From Ignavibacteriales bacterium CG07_land_8_20_14_0_80_59_12 (GTDB lineage Bacteria; Bacteroidota; Ignavibacteria; 0-14-0-80-59-12), in contig PEWR01000122.1 in the NCBI GenBank assembly GCA_002779395.1, positions 1-33,950 on the forward strand: a DNA stretch of 33,950 nt. Reading direction: 5' to 3'. How positions within the stretch are numbered: the first letter of the stretch is position 1; every line of letters begins with the position of its first letter. Both the position numbers and the translations under genes were made by a program. The notes below the pieces were generated by a model. It was not told the origin of the DNA. It did not search any database and was given only the letters and a program-made list of their open reading frames with translations. Shown here one piece after another: positions 1 through 8,368 of this stretch.

Positions 1-1
1 C

Positions 2-226
<225 letters not shown>

Positions 227-312
227 TTCCCACTATCTCTTGCCGGGTGTCATGGCGAACGGCGACACGCTGCCATCTGTCGCCGCTTGCCATGTCGACT
301 TCGAGGAGTGTC

Positions 313-543
313 ATGAAGCGATCCGCTCTGATCCTGCTCGCGGCGCTCGGGACGTCGATCGTCCTCACAGCCGGCATGGGCTTTAACGACGGGTTGGTGC
401 TTCTCTTCCCTTCAGCGATTGGCATGGAGTTGTACCTGAAGGCTTTCTTCCTCAAGGGACGCATCGCATCGGTGCGCTTTCAACATTCACAGTTCTACAC
501 AGAAACCGTGATGAGGTCGTACCATGAAGAAAATGACCATTGA
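313..543 (+). CDS. Small hypothetical membrane protein between gap and pgk
   Basis: The ORF track begins this frame at 247, but the ATG at 313 has a GAGGAG-like sequence a few bases upstream (cgaggagtgtcATG), so I chose 313. That gives 76 residues: an Lys-Arg start, a hydrophobic stretch of about 20 residues ([18 protein letters not shown]), a second hydrophobic patch ([16 protein letters not shown]), then a short polar tail. The N-terminus could be a membrane anchor or a signal peptide. It fills the gap-pgk spacer and its last 20 bases overlap the start of pgk, which suggests translational coupling. I do not recognise a family. It could be a chance ORF in the spacer; the ribosome binding site and membrane-like composition favour a real gene. 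Confidence 0.5.
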   Translation: MKRSALILLAALGTSIVLTAGMGFNDGLVLLFPSAIGMELYLKAFFLKGRIASVRFQHSQFYTETVMRSYHEENDH

Positions 544-1720
544 CGACATTGCCGTTGCCGGCAAGCGCGTGCTTGTTCGCGTCGATTTCAACGTCCCCCT
601 TGAGAAGGGGAAGATCACTGATGACACCCGAATCGTTGAAACCCTCCCGACCATCCGGAAGCTTCTTGCCGGGAAGGGACGGCTCATCCTCATGAGCCAC
701 CTCGGACGGCCGAAAGGCGGGCCGTCCCTAGAGTTCAGCCTTCAGCCGGTGGCGGTGCGGCTCGGCGAGCTCCTTGGTGTGAGTGTGAAATTCGCCTCCG
801 ATTGTATCGGGGGCGAAGTCGAAGCGACGGCGGAAGGATTGAAGGACGGGGAGGTCCTCCTGCTGGAAAACCTGCGCTTCCACAAGGAGGAGGAGAAGAA
901 TGACGAGACGTTTGCCCGGTCGCTCGCAAAGCTTGGAGATGTCTACGTGAACGACGCATTCGGCAGCGCCCACCGTGCCCATGCCTCGACCGAAGGTGTC
1001 ACACGCTTCCTCAAGCCGGCTGTCGCGGGATACCTCATGCAGAAAGAGCTTGCGTACCTCGGCGGAGCCCTCGAAAACCCTGCGCGACCGTTTGTGGCAG
1101 TCCTCGGCGGCTCGAAGATTTCAGGGAAAATCGACGTGATCCAGAACCTCCTGGGGAAGGTCGACGCGCTTCTCATCGGCGGCGGCATGGCGTTCACGTT
1201 TTACAAGGCGGAGGGGCTTGAAATCGGGAGCTCCCTCCTCGAAGAGGACAAGGTCGCGCTCGCCGCTGACCTCAAGAAACAGGCCCAGGTGAAGAAGACG
1301 AAGATGCTTCTTCCTGTCGACTGTGTGGTCGCGGACCGCTTCGCTGTCGATGCCGAGCGAAAGGTTGTCCGCGAGGACGAAATCCCCGGCGATTGGATGG
1401 CGCTCGACATCGGGCCGGACACCGTGAAGATCTTCAGGGATGAGATACTCAAGGCGAAGACGGTCGTGTGGAACGGGCCCATGGGCGTCTTCGAGATGGA
1501 GCCGTTCGCCGCAGGGACGAACGCGGTGGCACAGGCGCTTGCCGATGCGACGAAGTCAGGCGCGACGACGATCATCGGCGGAGGCGATTCTGCCGCGGCG
1601 ATTGCGAAGGCGGGACTGAAGAACGCCGTCTCGCACGTCTCTACGGGGGGCGGAGCATCGCTCGAATTCCTCGAGGGGAAAATCCTTCCCGGCGTCGCAG
1701 CGCTGACGGACAAGGCGTGA
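524..1720 (+). CDS. pgk: Phosphoglycerate kinase
   Basis: Full-length cytosolic phosphoglycerate kinase of 398 residues, the usual bacterial size. It moves the acyl phosphate of 1,3-bisphosphoglycerate to ADP, making ATP and 3-phosphoglycerate. The N-terminal substrate domain shows [12 protein letters not shown], the [10 protein letters not shown] basic patch and [15 protein letters not shown]. The C-terminal nucleotide domain shows [22 protein letters not shown] and the glycine-rich [12 protein letters not shown], followed by [14 protein letters not shown]. The start ATGAAGAAAATG at 524 sits after gaggtcgtacc, a moderate ribosome binding site inside the upstream small ORF. It lies directly after gap, forming a glycolytic pair. 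Nothing unusual is seen. Confidence 0.98.
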   Translation: MKKMTIDDIAVAGKRVLVRVDFNVPLEKGKITDDTRIVETLPTIRKLLAGKGRLILMSHLGRPKGGPSLEFSLQPVAVRLGELLGVSVKFASDCIGGEVEATAEGLKDGEVLLLENLRFHKEEEKNDETFARSLAKLGDVYVNDAFGSAHRAHASTEGVTRFLKPAVAGYLMQKELAYLGGALENPARPFVAVLGGSKISGKIDVIQNLLGKVDALLIGGGMAFTFYKAEGLEIGSSLLEEDKVALAADLKKQAQVKKTKMLLPVDCVVADRFAVDAERKVVREDEIPGDWMALDIGPDTVKIFRDEILKAKTVVWNGPMGVFEMEPFAAGTNAVAQALADATKSGATTIIGGGDSAAAIAKAGLKNAVSHVSTGGGASLEFLEGKILPGVAALTDKA

Positions 1721-1786
1721 GGAAACGATTCCCTCTGCGAGGGCGTTATGGTAGCGGAATTCCGCGCGAAGAAATGAGTCCACCAC

Positions 1787-2713
1787 ATGCCGATTGACCT
1801 TAATCCGGGCACACGCCGCGGACAGTATTATCGCCCGAGCTTTCTCGGGGGCGGATTCGGTTTCTTTCCCCCCGTGATCAAGGTCCTCCTCCTCATCAAC
1901 GTAGGAGCGTGGCTTTTCCTCTGGTTCTTCGGGACCTTCGGGATCGACGGATATCCGCTCCGACTCTACGTCTATGAGCTCTTTGGGCTGCGCCCGATCG
2001 GTGAAGGGTTCTGGCTGTGGCAGCTTGTCACGTACATGTTCCTCCACGAGGGACTCGGCCACGTCTTTTTCAACATGTTCGCCCTCTGGATGTTCGGGAC
2101 GCAGCTCGAGAACGACTGGGGTTCACGGAAGTTCCTCACGTACTACATGGTGACGGGGATCGGGGCGGGGTTGAGCAACCTGCTCGTCGCGCCCCTCTTC
2201 GCAACGCCGATGATGACTATCGGCGCGTCTGGTGCCGTGTACGGCATCCTCATCGCATTCGGCATGCTCTACCCGGAGCAGCCGATCTACCTCTACTTCC
2301 TCTTTCCCATCAAGGCAAAGTACTTCGTCGGCTTCTACGTCCTCCTCGAGCTTTTCTCCGGGGTGACGGGGACAACGGACGGGATTGCCCACTTCGCGCA
2401 TCTCGGCGGCGCGCTCGTCGGATTCCTCTACATCATGCTTGACCGCCGCGGCTATGCGCTCGATGAGTACCTGGCGCGCCTGAAGGCACGATGGGAAGCG
2501 CGTCACCGGTCCCCGCTGAGGTACGTCCGGCGGGACGACGAGGTGGTCGATGCGAAATTCGAGGATGTCGAGGAGCGCCAGAAGAGGGAGAAGGAGCAGC
2601 TCCAGCACCGGGTCGATGAGATCCTCGAGAAGATAAGCAAGTCGGGCTATGCAAACCTGACTGAGGAGGAGAAGCAGATTCTCTTTAATGCGAGCAAGAA
2701 ACTTGATGTGTGA
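1787..2713 (+). CDS. Rhomboid family intramembrane serine protease
   Basis: A 308-residue polytopic membrane protein with the rhomboid serine protease signature. The serine motif GASGA places the nucleophile at Ser148, and AHFAHLGG places the catalytic histidine at His205; the conserved HEGLGHVFFNMF (residues 87-98) is the upstream TM2 motif with Asn96. About six hydrophobic helices fill residues 28-217. The cytosolic tail (about 220-308) is charged, likely coiled coil, and ends in ISKSGYANLTEEEKQILFNAS, a DUF6576-like segment that I recall on rhomboids of Bacteroidota. Rhomboids cut transmembrane substrates; the substrate here is unknown. It stands alone 66 bases after pgk and 15 bases before ispG, so it may be co-transcribed with both. 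Confidence 0.93.
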   Translation: MPIDLNPGTRRGQYYRPSFLGGGFGFFPPVIKVLLLINVGAWLFLWFFGTFGIDGYPLRLYVYELFGLRPIGEGFWLWQLVTYMFLHEGLGHVFFNMFALWMFGTQLENDWGSRKFLTYYMVTGIGAGLSNLLVAPLFATPMMTIGASGAVYGILIAFGMLYPEQPIYLYFLFPIKAKYFVGFYVLLELFSGVTGTTDGIAHFAHLGGALVGFLYIMLDRRGYALDEYLARLKARWEARHRSPLRYVRRDDEVVDAKFEDVEERQKREKEQLQHRVDEILEKISKSGYANLTEEEKQILFNASKKLDV

Positions 2714-2728
2714 AACGAAGGGCTGGAG

Positions 2729-3835
2729 ATGAATAGCGGAGATGCGGCGGGCATCGGGAGTGCGGTGCGCACGGGTATCCGGCGGCGTTCCCGGCGCGTG
2801 ATGGTGGGCGGCGTGCCGATTGGCGGCGACGCACCGGTGTCGGTTCAATCGATGACGAAAACGAAGACCGGCGACATCGAGGCGACGGTTGCGCAGGTCC
2901 TGGCGCTCGAAGAGGCGGGGTGCGACATCATCCGGATCACGGTGAATGACCGGGAAGCCGCTGACGCCCTTCCCGCGATCGTGCGGCGCGTCCACATTCC
3001 TGTTGTGGCCGACATCCATTTCAACCACGTATTCGCCCTCAAGGCCCTCGAAGCCGGAGTCTCGAAAGTAAGGATAAACCCGGGGAATATCGGGAGCCGC
3101 GACCGCATCCACGAGGTTCTCCGCGCCGCAAGAGAGCGAGGGGTTCCGATCCGGATCGGAGTGAACTCCGGCTCCCTTGAGGAGGACATTCTGGAGAGAC
3201 ACGGGTACCCGACCGCGGAGGCGCTCTACGAGAGCGCGATGCGACACGTGGAGATCTGCGAGGAGTTCGGCTTCAGCGACATCGTTATCTCCGTCAAATC
3301 GACGGACGTCCGTCTCATGATCGACGCCTACCGCCTCGTCGCGGAACGGACCGACTACCCGCTTCACCTTGGTGTGACGGAAGCGGGGACAACGCGTGTA
3401 GGCACGGTCAAATCAGCGGTCGGCATCGGAGCGCTTCTCGCCGACAGGATCGGAGACACGATCCGCGTCTCGCTCACCGATGATCCCGTGAAGGAGATCG
3501 AGGTCGGGAAGGAGATTCTCCGGTCGCTCGGCCTCGCGACGAGAAACGTTGAGCTCATTACCTGTCCGACCTGCGGCCGGCTGGAGGTCGATCTTTTCAG
3601 CATCACGCGCGAGCTTGAAGAGGCCCTCGGACATCTGAAGAAACCCGTGAAGGTCGCCATACTCGGCTGTGCCGTGAACGGCCCCGGGGAGGCGCGCGAA
3701 GCCGACATCGGCGTTGCCTGCGGCAAGGGTGTCGGCATCCTGTACCGGAAGGGTGAGGTCCTTCGGCGTGTGAAGGAGGAAGAAATCGTCTCTGCGGTCA
3801 TCGAAGAGGTGATGAAGTTCCAGCCGGAGACGTGA
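2729..3835 (+). CDS. ispG: 4-hydroxy-3-methylbut-2-en-1-yl diphosphate synthase (IspG/GcpE)
   Basis: This 368-residue protein is the single-barrel bacterial form of IspG, the penultimate MEP-pathway enzyme. It reductively converts methylerythritol cyclodiphosphate to HMBPP using a [4Fe-4S] cluster. Cluster ligands are visible: CPTC gives Cys279 and Cys282, GCAVNGPGEA gives Cys314 with the conserved Glu321. The N-terminal TIM barrel carries PVSVQSMTKTKTGD, VADIHFNH and VRINPGNIG. The ATG at 2729 follows gggctggag, a usable ribosome binding site. It lacks the large insert domain found in IspG of plants and some Bacteroidetes and Chlamydia. The dxr gene of the same pathway is far off on the other strand (33584-32415). 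Confidence 0.97.
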   Translation: MNSGDAAGIGSAVRTGIRRRSRRVMVGGVPIGGDAPVSVQSMTKTKTGDIEATVAQVLALEEAGCDIIRITVNDREAADALPAIVRRVHIPVVADIHFNHVFALKALEAGVSKVRINPGNIGSRDRIHEVLRAARERGVPIRIGVNSGSLEEDILERHGYPTAEALYESAMRHVEICEEFGFSDIVISVKSTDVRLMIDAYRLVAERTDYPLHLGVTEAGTTRVGTVKSAVGIGALLADRIGDTIRVSLTDDPVKEIEVGKEILRSLGLATRNVELITCPTCGRLEVDLFSITRELEEALGHLKKPVKVAILGCAVNGPGEAREADIGVACGKGVGILYRKGEVLRRVKEEEIVSAVIEEVMKFQPET

Positions 3836-3937
3836 ACCTGCCGCCGGCGGGCCGCTTGAGCAACTTGCCTGTAACGACGTCAAGACTCCCCGCCGCCGTC
3901 GGTAGCGGGAGGGTTGTTCTCTTGCATCCCGCCAGGC

Positions 3938-4414
3938 ATGGAGAACCAGTTGAGCAGTCACGAATCGCCCCTGAGAGTATCCATCACCCGTGTGCGTGCC
4001 TCCTCGTACGACCTCCCTGTGCCCCGGTACGCTACGGAAGGGTCGTCGGGGATGGATCTCTGCGCAGATTGCGAGAGTCCGATCGTGATCCCGCCGAAGG
4101 GGATTGCTGTCGTCCCGACCGGGTTCCGCGTTTCTCTACCTCCCGGCTGTGAAGGGCAGGTGCGTCCGCGAAGCGGCCTTGCGCGAAACCACGGTGTGAC
4201 AGTCCTCAACGCCCCCGGCACAATCGACTCGGACTACCGCGGCGAGATACAGGTGATCCTCATCAACCACGGTGAGGCACCGTTCCGGATATCGCGAGCG
4301 GACAGGGTCGCCCAGCTCGTGATCGCACCGGCGGTTCGCATTGAGTGGATTGAATCGGACACACTTGATGCGACGAAACGCGGTGAGGGAGGGTTCGGCC
4401 ACACGGGCCCATGA
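3938..4414 (+). CDS. dut: Deoxyuridine 5'-triphosphate nucleotidohydrolase (dUTPase)
   Basis: A trimeric-type dUTPase that hydrolyses dUTP to dUMP and diphosphate, keeping uracil out of DNA and feeding dTMP synthesis. The track starts at 3914, but MENQLSSHESPLRV at 3938 (158 residues) fits family length better; an AGG lies just upstream. All five motifs are present in order: SSGMDLCA (37-43), RPRSGLA (77-83), GTIDSDYRGEIQV (94-106, catalytic Asp97), ADRVAQLVI (121-129) and the C-terminal lid GGFGHTG (151-157). The lid usually reads GGFGSTG, so a histidine replaces the serine; the phenyl ring residue Phe153 is kept. About 100 bases separate it from ispG. Confidence 0.95.
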   Translation: MENQLSSHESPLRVSITRVRASSYDLPVPRYATEGSSGMDLCADCESPIVIPPKGIAVVPTGFRVSLPPGCEGQVRPRSGLARNHGVTVLNAPGTIDSDYRGEIQVILINHGEAPFRISRADRVAQLVIAPAVRIEWIESDTLDATKRGEGGFGHTGP

Positions 4415-4451
4415 TCGCCGCGGTTCAGAAAGAGTCTTCACGATTCGAGAG

Positions 4452-5696
4452 ATGCCGATGAATCCACGGAGGGAAATCAAAGTCGAGCGGTGGCAGGATG
4501 CCGCAGTCTTTGCGGTTGGCACTGCGCTTCTCTTCGTGCTGGCCTACACCGTCCGTCAGTATTTCTCCCCCTTTGTGGCTCTTGCGGCGGTCTTCGCCGT
4601 TCTCTACCCGCTCCGCCGCTCGCCCCACGTGAAGGGAATCCTTGCGACGGCCGTCGGGCTCTTTCTCATCTGGTTCATCGGTGAGCTCGTGACCCTCCTC
4701 ACGCCGTTCATCGTCTCGCTCGTTCTCGCGTACATCTTCTCACCGGTCGTCGATTCGCTCGAGCGCCGCCGTGTTCCGCGCTGGGGAGGTGCGCTCATCG
4801 GCGTTGCCGGCTCCGCCGCTGTGATCGTGGCTGCGCTCGTCTTCCTCGGTCCCCTCGTTGCAGGGCAGTTTAAGAGTTTCCTTCTCACGATCGCGCCGGC
4901 GGTCTCATCGTTTGTTCAGCAAATGAATTCCGGGGAGCTCATCGCGAGGCTCCAGGCAATGGGAATCCCGGCCGACCCGCTCAGGGAGCAGATCACCCGC
5001 GAATTCGGCCCCCGGCTCGAGCAGCTCCTCAGCGGCCTTATGACCGCGGCACTTGGCCTCCTCTCGAACGTCGGTGCGATCGCAACCCAGATCGTGAACG
5101 TGATCCTGGTGCCGGTTCTGACGTTCCACATGCTCAAGGATTTCCACAAGGTCAGGAACGCCCTTCTCGACATTCTGCCGGGACGGGCGCGCGTCAAGGT
5201 CGTCAGCTACGGGGCGCGGATCGATACGATGCTCGGACTGTACCTGCGCGGCGCCCTCACCGTGGCCTTCATTGTCGGCTCGCTTTCGACTTTCCTTCTT
5301 TGGATCGCGGGAATCAACTATCCGTTTGTCCTCGGTCCCCTGGCGGGCATGCTCGACCTCATCCCTTACTTCGGGATCCTCACGATTCTCATCGTCTCCG
5401 TCATCGTCGCGCTTCTGAGCGGCGGCAACATCCTCCTCAAAGCCCTCTTTGTGGTCTTCATCTTTGGTGGAATTAACTTCCTTGAGACAACGTTTCTCCA
5501 GCCCCGGATCGTCGGGAGGAAAGTCGGCATTCATCCGCTCCTTCTCATTCTCGCCCTCATTGTCTTCGGCTACTTCCTCGGATTTGCCGGACTCCTCATC
5601 GCGGTTCCGACTACGGCCATCCTCCTCGCGTTGCTCAAAGATGAACGGCGCCTCCGCAAGGAGCGCGGAGCGGCGGCCGCGGAGATCTCAGAGTGA
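4452..5696 (+). CDS. AI-2E family transporter (PerM/YdiK-like permease)
   Basis: A polytopic membrane protein of the AI-2E/UPF0118 family, 414 residues when started at 4452. The track ORF begins inside dut at 4341, but its first 37 residues look non-coding and would overlap dut; ATGs at 4452 and 4458 follow a gagag sequence, so either is likely. The layout is typical: N-terminal helices (FAVGTALLFVLAYTVRQYFSPFVAL), a soluble middle segment (about residues 150-240), then a C-terminal bundle with the family-typical LGPLAGMLDLIPYFGIL and FLQPRIVGRKVGIHPLLLI. Family members export AI-2 or act as Na+/H+ antiporters, so the substrate cannot be told. It overlaps the next gene by four bases (GTGA). 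Confidence 0.93.
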   Translation: MPMNPRREIKVERWQDAAVFAVGTALLFVLAYTVRQYFSPFVALAAVFAVLYPLRRSPHVKGILATAVGLFLIWFIGELVTLLTPFIVSLVLAYIFSPVVDSLERRRVPRWGGALIGVAGSAAVIVAALVFLGPLVAGQFKSFLLTIAPAVSSFVQQMNSGELIARLQAMGIPADPLREQITREFGPRLEQLLSGLMTAALGLLSNVGAIATQIVNVILVPVLTFHMLKDFHKVRNALLDILPGRARVKVVSYGARIDTMLGLYLRGALTVAFIVGSLSTFLLWIAGINYPFVLGPLAGMLDLIPYFGILTILIVSVIVALLSGGNILLKALFVVFIFGGINFLETTFLQPRIVGRKVGIHPLLLILALIVFGYFLGFAGLLIAVPTTAILLALLKDERRLRKERGAAAAEISE

Positions 5697-6376
5697 GCAA
5701 GCTCGGCGTTCTGTACCTCGTTCCCGTACCTATTGGTAACTACGACGACATCACACTCAGGGGACTTCGCATTCTCCGCGAATGCGACGTCATCGCCTGC
5801 GAGGAATTCCGCGAGGCGCGCCGGCTCCTCTCACATCTTCAGATCATGAAGCCTCTCATCGGAGTGGATGAGCACACAGAGGAGGAAGCAACGAAGGAAG
5901 TTCTGCGTGAGCTCGAAAGCGGGAAGCGCGTGGCTCTGATTTCGGACGCCGGAACACCCGTGTTCTCCGACCCGGGCCTTTTCCTTGTACGTGCGGCCAT
6001 CACGCGGGGTGTGAGTGTTGTTCCTCTTCCGGGTGCCTCCTCGCTCCTTCCCGCACTCATCGCGTCGGGGTTCCGCAGTGATGCGTTCGTGTTTGTCGGC
6101 TGGCTTTCGCCGAAGCGGGATGAGCGCCGGAGGGAGCTCGACAAGCTGAAGCACGAGTGGCGAACGCTTGTCATCATGGATACCCCCTATCGGCTCCTTG
6201 CGCTTCTGAGGGACGCGACAGACGTTCTCGGTAGGAAGCGCCGTGCGGCCATCGCGTTCGACATCTCGGCGCCGGCTGAAGAGATTGTGCGCGGGAGGCT
6301 TGACGAGCTGCGGAAGCGGTTTGAGGCTTCCCCGAGGAAGTCGGAGTTTGTCCTTGTCATCGAAGGGGCGGTGTGA
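5693..6376 (+). CDS. rsmI: RsmI-like SAM-dependent methyltransferase (tetrapyrrole methylase fold)
   Basis: A 227-residue member of the RsmI family, which 2'-O-methylates C1402 of 16S rRNA. It starts with GTG at 5693 overlapping the upstream stop (GTGA), so translation is probably coupled. Family motifs are visible: LYLVPVPIGNYDDITLRG at the N-terminus, SDAGTPVFSDPG (the SAM loop, about 84-95), VVPLPGASSLLPALIASG and FVGWLSPK. Two points differ from textbook RsmI. The usual AEDTR motif reads ACEEFREARR, and the protein lacks the roughly 50-residue C-terminal domain of the E. coli enzyme. It could be the lineage's RsmI or a paralogous methyltransferase with another target. The stop codon directly abuts a pseudogene remnant. 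Confidence 0.85.
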   Translation: MSKLGVLYLVPVPIGNYDDITLRGLRILRECDVIACEEFREARRLLSHLQIMKPLIGVDEHTEEEATKEVLRELESGKRVALISDAGTPVFSDPGLFLVRAAITRGVSVVPLPGASSLLPALIASGFRSDAFVFVGWLSPKRDERRRELDKLKHEWRTLVIMDTPYRLLALLRDATDVLGRKRRAAIAFDISAPAEEIVRGRLDELRKRFEASPRKSEFVLVIEGAV

Positions 6377-6685
6377 AATAATGGGACTCCCCTCCCTAAT
6401 GTCGGCGACACTCTTCTGACCGTCCGATCAGCCGACCAGATTCTTTCTCCGTTCAGCGGCACGATTCCGGTCCCTTTTTCGCTTGCGCCGGACGCCTCTC
6501 GCTCGTTCACGGTCTGCTATCGCCAGACGACGGCGCCGCGGGCTGACAGCCAGTGGGTCTACCTCCGCGCCGACACACGGGTGTCGCTCTCCATCGCGAT
6601 GCTGTTCGACACGAGCGGCAGCATGAATCAACGAATCGGCCCTTCGGACGCGACCTTGCGGATCACTGCCGCCCACGGCACTTGA
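6377..6685 (+). pseudogene. Remnant of a surface protein: choice-of-anchor-D-like (ASH) piece running into a vWA MIDAS motif
   Basis: Straight after the rsmI stop and in the same frame, an open frame with no plausible start codon of its own encodes about 102 residues. The first part, NNGTPLPNVGDTLL then FSLAPDASRSFTVCYRQTT, reads like a choice-of-anchor-D/ASH immunoglobulin-like repeat. It runs into SIAMLFDTSGSMNQRIG, which carries the DxSGS metal-site motif of a von Willebrand A domain. The rest of the vWA domain (normally about 150 more residues) is missing; the frame stops at 6683-6685 after LRITAAHGT. I read this as an internal piece of a large extracellular protein left by deletion. Assignment is by motif only. 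Confidence 0.7.
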
Positions 6686-7031
6686 AATAACCGTGATCGG
6701 GTATGCCGACCCGCAGCCGCTCACGGGGGAATACCTGGAGCCGGATGAGATCCATTTTCACGATCTGAATGGTGTGCGTCGCTCGGTAAGTCGGGGTGAC
6801 CGACTCGACAACCTGAAACTATCGGGGTTGCGCGCATGGCATTCGGGCCGGTACCTCGACTCGTTGTTCCTGGGTGCGGCGCGCGAGGGCCACGAGGAAT
6901 ACGCAGAAATGAAGCGGGAGGGGAAGATCAGGTACCGGTGCGTCGGTGGGGAAGTCAGCAGGGAGGAGAGCGGCTATGAATCACGCCGCCGAATCCAGAT
7001 TATCATCACGAGAACCGCGTCAGAGAAGTGA
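6660..7031 (+). pseudogene. Remnant of an OmpA-like C-terminal domain
   Basis: In another frame, overlapping the end of the vWA remnant, is LPPTALEITVIGYADPQPLTG followed by DRLDNLKLSGLRAW, then IRYRCVGGEV and SRRRIQIIITR before the stop at 7029-7031. This order (GyaDp, then N..LSg.RA, then the RR(I/V)(E/Q)I end) is that of an OmpA/MotB peptidoglycan-binding domain. No proper start is present: the track uses GTG 6693 in the middle of the first strand, and there is no ribosome binding site or signal peptide. The frame change near 6660-6672 looks like a deletion joint between two domains. The fragment keeps a natural-looking C-terminus. It might still be expressed from GTG 6693, but would be an incomplete domain. 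Confidence 0.65.
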
Positions 7032-7063
7032 CCGACCGAGTCAAGACGCAAAGGGGGAAGACG

Positions 7064-7327
7064 ATGAGCGGAGTCCTCGGCCGGGTTGAACGCACTGCAA
7101 TCGTCCTGGGCTCGCTTGCTCTCTTTGGCGCATGCCCATGGGAGGGGATCGCGCGCAGCTTGAACTCGGTTTTCTTCACGGATCTGAACACCGGCTGGAC
7201 GGTGGGTTGGGGCGAAGAAGAGGGTAGTGTGGCGGTGAGGGACGGAGTGCGGTTTCTCGGGCGGAAGCAGTTTGACCGGGGTATGCGTCAGTGGGCGCGG
7301 TTTGACTTTCCGGCGGGAATTGCGTAA
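7064..7327 (+). pseudogene. 5' fragment of a YCF48/BNR-like secreted protein gene
   Basis: An ORF starting ATG at 7064, after aagggggaagacg (a good ribosome binding site), encodes 87 residues. It begins with a positively charged start and hydrophobic stretch (TAIVLGSLALFGACPW) like a signal peptide, then SLNSVFFTDLNTGWTVGWG, which matches the opening repeat of YCF48-like/BNR beta-propeller proteins (typically VFFTDxNTGWAVG). After that the sequence loses the repeat pattern (EEEGSVAVRDGVRFLGRK) and ends at 7325-7327 inside the rplM promoter. Complete members have many repeats, so this looks like a truncated 5' end. It could be translated as a short peptide. It lies just after the OmpA-like remnant. 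Confidence 0.6.
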
Positions 7328-7330
7328 ATT
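7302..7330 (+). promoter_or_regulatory. Promoter of the rplM operon, TTGACT-N17-TAAATT
   Basis: TTGACT at 7302-7307 and TAAATT at 7325-7330 are separated by exactly 17 bases, placing a start near 7337, about 33 bases ahead of rplM. The same stretch can also be read as TTTG-N20-TAAATTTC, close to the Bacteroidetes -33/-7 pattern, so the sigma factor class is not settled by this site alone. It overlaps the end of the YCF48-like fragment. Confidence 0.7.
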
Positions 7331-7354
7331 TCACATCTGAGGGTTGCCTATTTT

Positions 7355-7359
7355 GGAGG
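7355..7359 (+). promoter_or_regulatory. Ribosome binding site GGAGG that decides the rplM start
   Basis: GGAGG in tattttGGAGGtacagagcacGTG. Its spacing suits the GTG at 7370 and is too long for the in-frame ATG at 7379. Confidence 0.7.
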
Positions 7360-7369
7360 TACAGAGCAC

Positions 7370-7813
7370 GTGCAGACGATGCAACGGACATACGTTCCGA
7401 AGACCGAGGGAATTCAGCGGAAATGGTACGTTCTGGACGCTGAGGGGAAGACGCTCGGGCGGCTCGCAAGCGAGGCCGCGAAGGTCCTCCGGGGAAAGCA
7501 TAAGCCGGAGTTCACACCTCACCTCGATCTCGGGGATTTCGTCGTTGTGGTCAATGCCGCAAAGGTGAGCCTCAGTGGAAAGCGCGCCGAGATGAAGCAG
7601 TATTTCCACTACACCGGATACCCGGGCGGTGCGCGGGTGAAGTCGTTCAAGGAGCTGATCCGGACCAGGCCCGAGTTTGTCATCCAGCATGCGGTGAAGG
7701 GAATGCTCCCGCACAATCGCCTCGGACGGAAGATGCTCAAGAAGCTCAAAGTGTACGGCGGCAATGAGCATCCGCATCAGGCACAGAAACCGGAGCCGTT
7801 TCCAGGCAGCTAA
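7370..7813 (+). CDS. rplM: 50S ribosomal protein L13
   Basis: Ribosomal protein L13 of the large subunit, 147 residues, close to the usual 142-150. Recognised by [20 protein letters not shown], the central [33 protein letters not shown], and the [23 protein letters not shown] block. For the start I favour GTG 7370: a strong GGAGG at 7355-7359 lies ten bases before it, whereas the ATG at 7379 would be 19 bases away. It opens the rplM-rpsI pair, a conserved order, and is led by a strong promoter. The gene begins just after the pseudogene cluster, so the promoter is the boundary between decayed and active DNA. Confidence 0.98.
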   Translation: MQTMQRTYVPKTEGIQRKWYVLDAEGKTLGRLASEAAKVLRGKHKPEFTPHLDLGDFVVVVNAAKVSLSGKRAEMKQYFHYTGYPGGARVKSFKELIRTRPEFVIQHAVKGMLPHNRLGRKMLKKLKVYGGNEHPHQAQKPEPFPGS

Positions 7814-7846
7814 TTCCCCCAACCTGTCATTGTGTGAGTTGAACAG

Positions 7847-8239
7847 ATGAGAACACAGAACGTTATCACCGTCGGCCGCCGGAAGGCTTCGGTCGCGCGG
7901 GTCGTCCTCTCACCCGGTTCGGGATCGCTCACGATCAACGACCGGCCGCTCGACACTTATTTCCCGACTGCAGTCCTCAGGAATGATGTCTTGAAGCCGT
8001 TTGCTGTGACGAACATGGCTGAACATTATGACGTTGCGGTGAAGGTCGAAGGAGGCGGCGTCGCCGGTCAGGCAGGTGCCATTCGTCTCGGGATTGCACG
8101 CGCGCTCGTTTCGCTTCATGAGGACCTTCGTCCTGCGCTCCGTGCCGCCGGACTTCTCACGCGCGACCCGAGGATGGTCGAGCGGAAGAAGTACGGACAG
8201 AAGAAAGCTCGCAAGCGCTTCCAGTTCTCCAAGCGGTAA
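7847..8239 (+). CDS. rpsI: 30S ribosomal protein S9
   Basis: Small-subunit ribosomal protein S9, 130 residues, the normal length. It shows [18 protein letters not shown] at the N-terminus, [21 protein letters not shown] in the middle and the strongly basic tail [19 protein letters not shown], whose final arginine reaches the P-site tRNA in the ribosome. It lies 33 bases after rplM, the standard pairing. The ATG at 7847 is the only sensible start. There is a 129-base gap before rpsB. Confidence 0.98.
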   Translation: MRTQNVITVGRRKASVARVVLSPGSGSLTINDRPLDTYFPTAVLRNDVLKPFAVTNMAEHYDVAVKVEGGGVAGQAGAIRLGIARALVSLHEDLRPALRAAGLLTRDPRMVERKKYGQKKARKRFQFSKR

Positions 8240-8368
8240 TCCGGCCGCAGTTTTTTCCATACAACGCATGCCTCCGGATTCCCGGTGAAGTGTTCGCCAT
8301 ACTGATGGTGAATAAACCGGGAAGATGAAGGGGGCAGAGGATACAACTTCAACAGCAAGGAGTCCATC

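Noticed and set aside
2123-3367. Minus-strand ORF of 414 residues opposite the rhomboid and ispG genes
   Set aside because: A shadow of two clearly real plus-strand genes; composition is rich in Arg/His/Asp as expected of antisense frames in GC-rich DNA.
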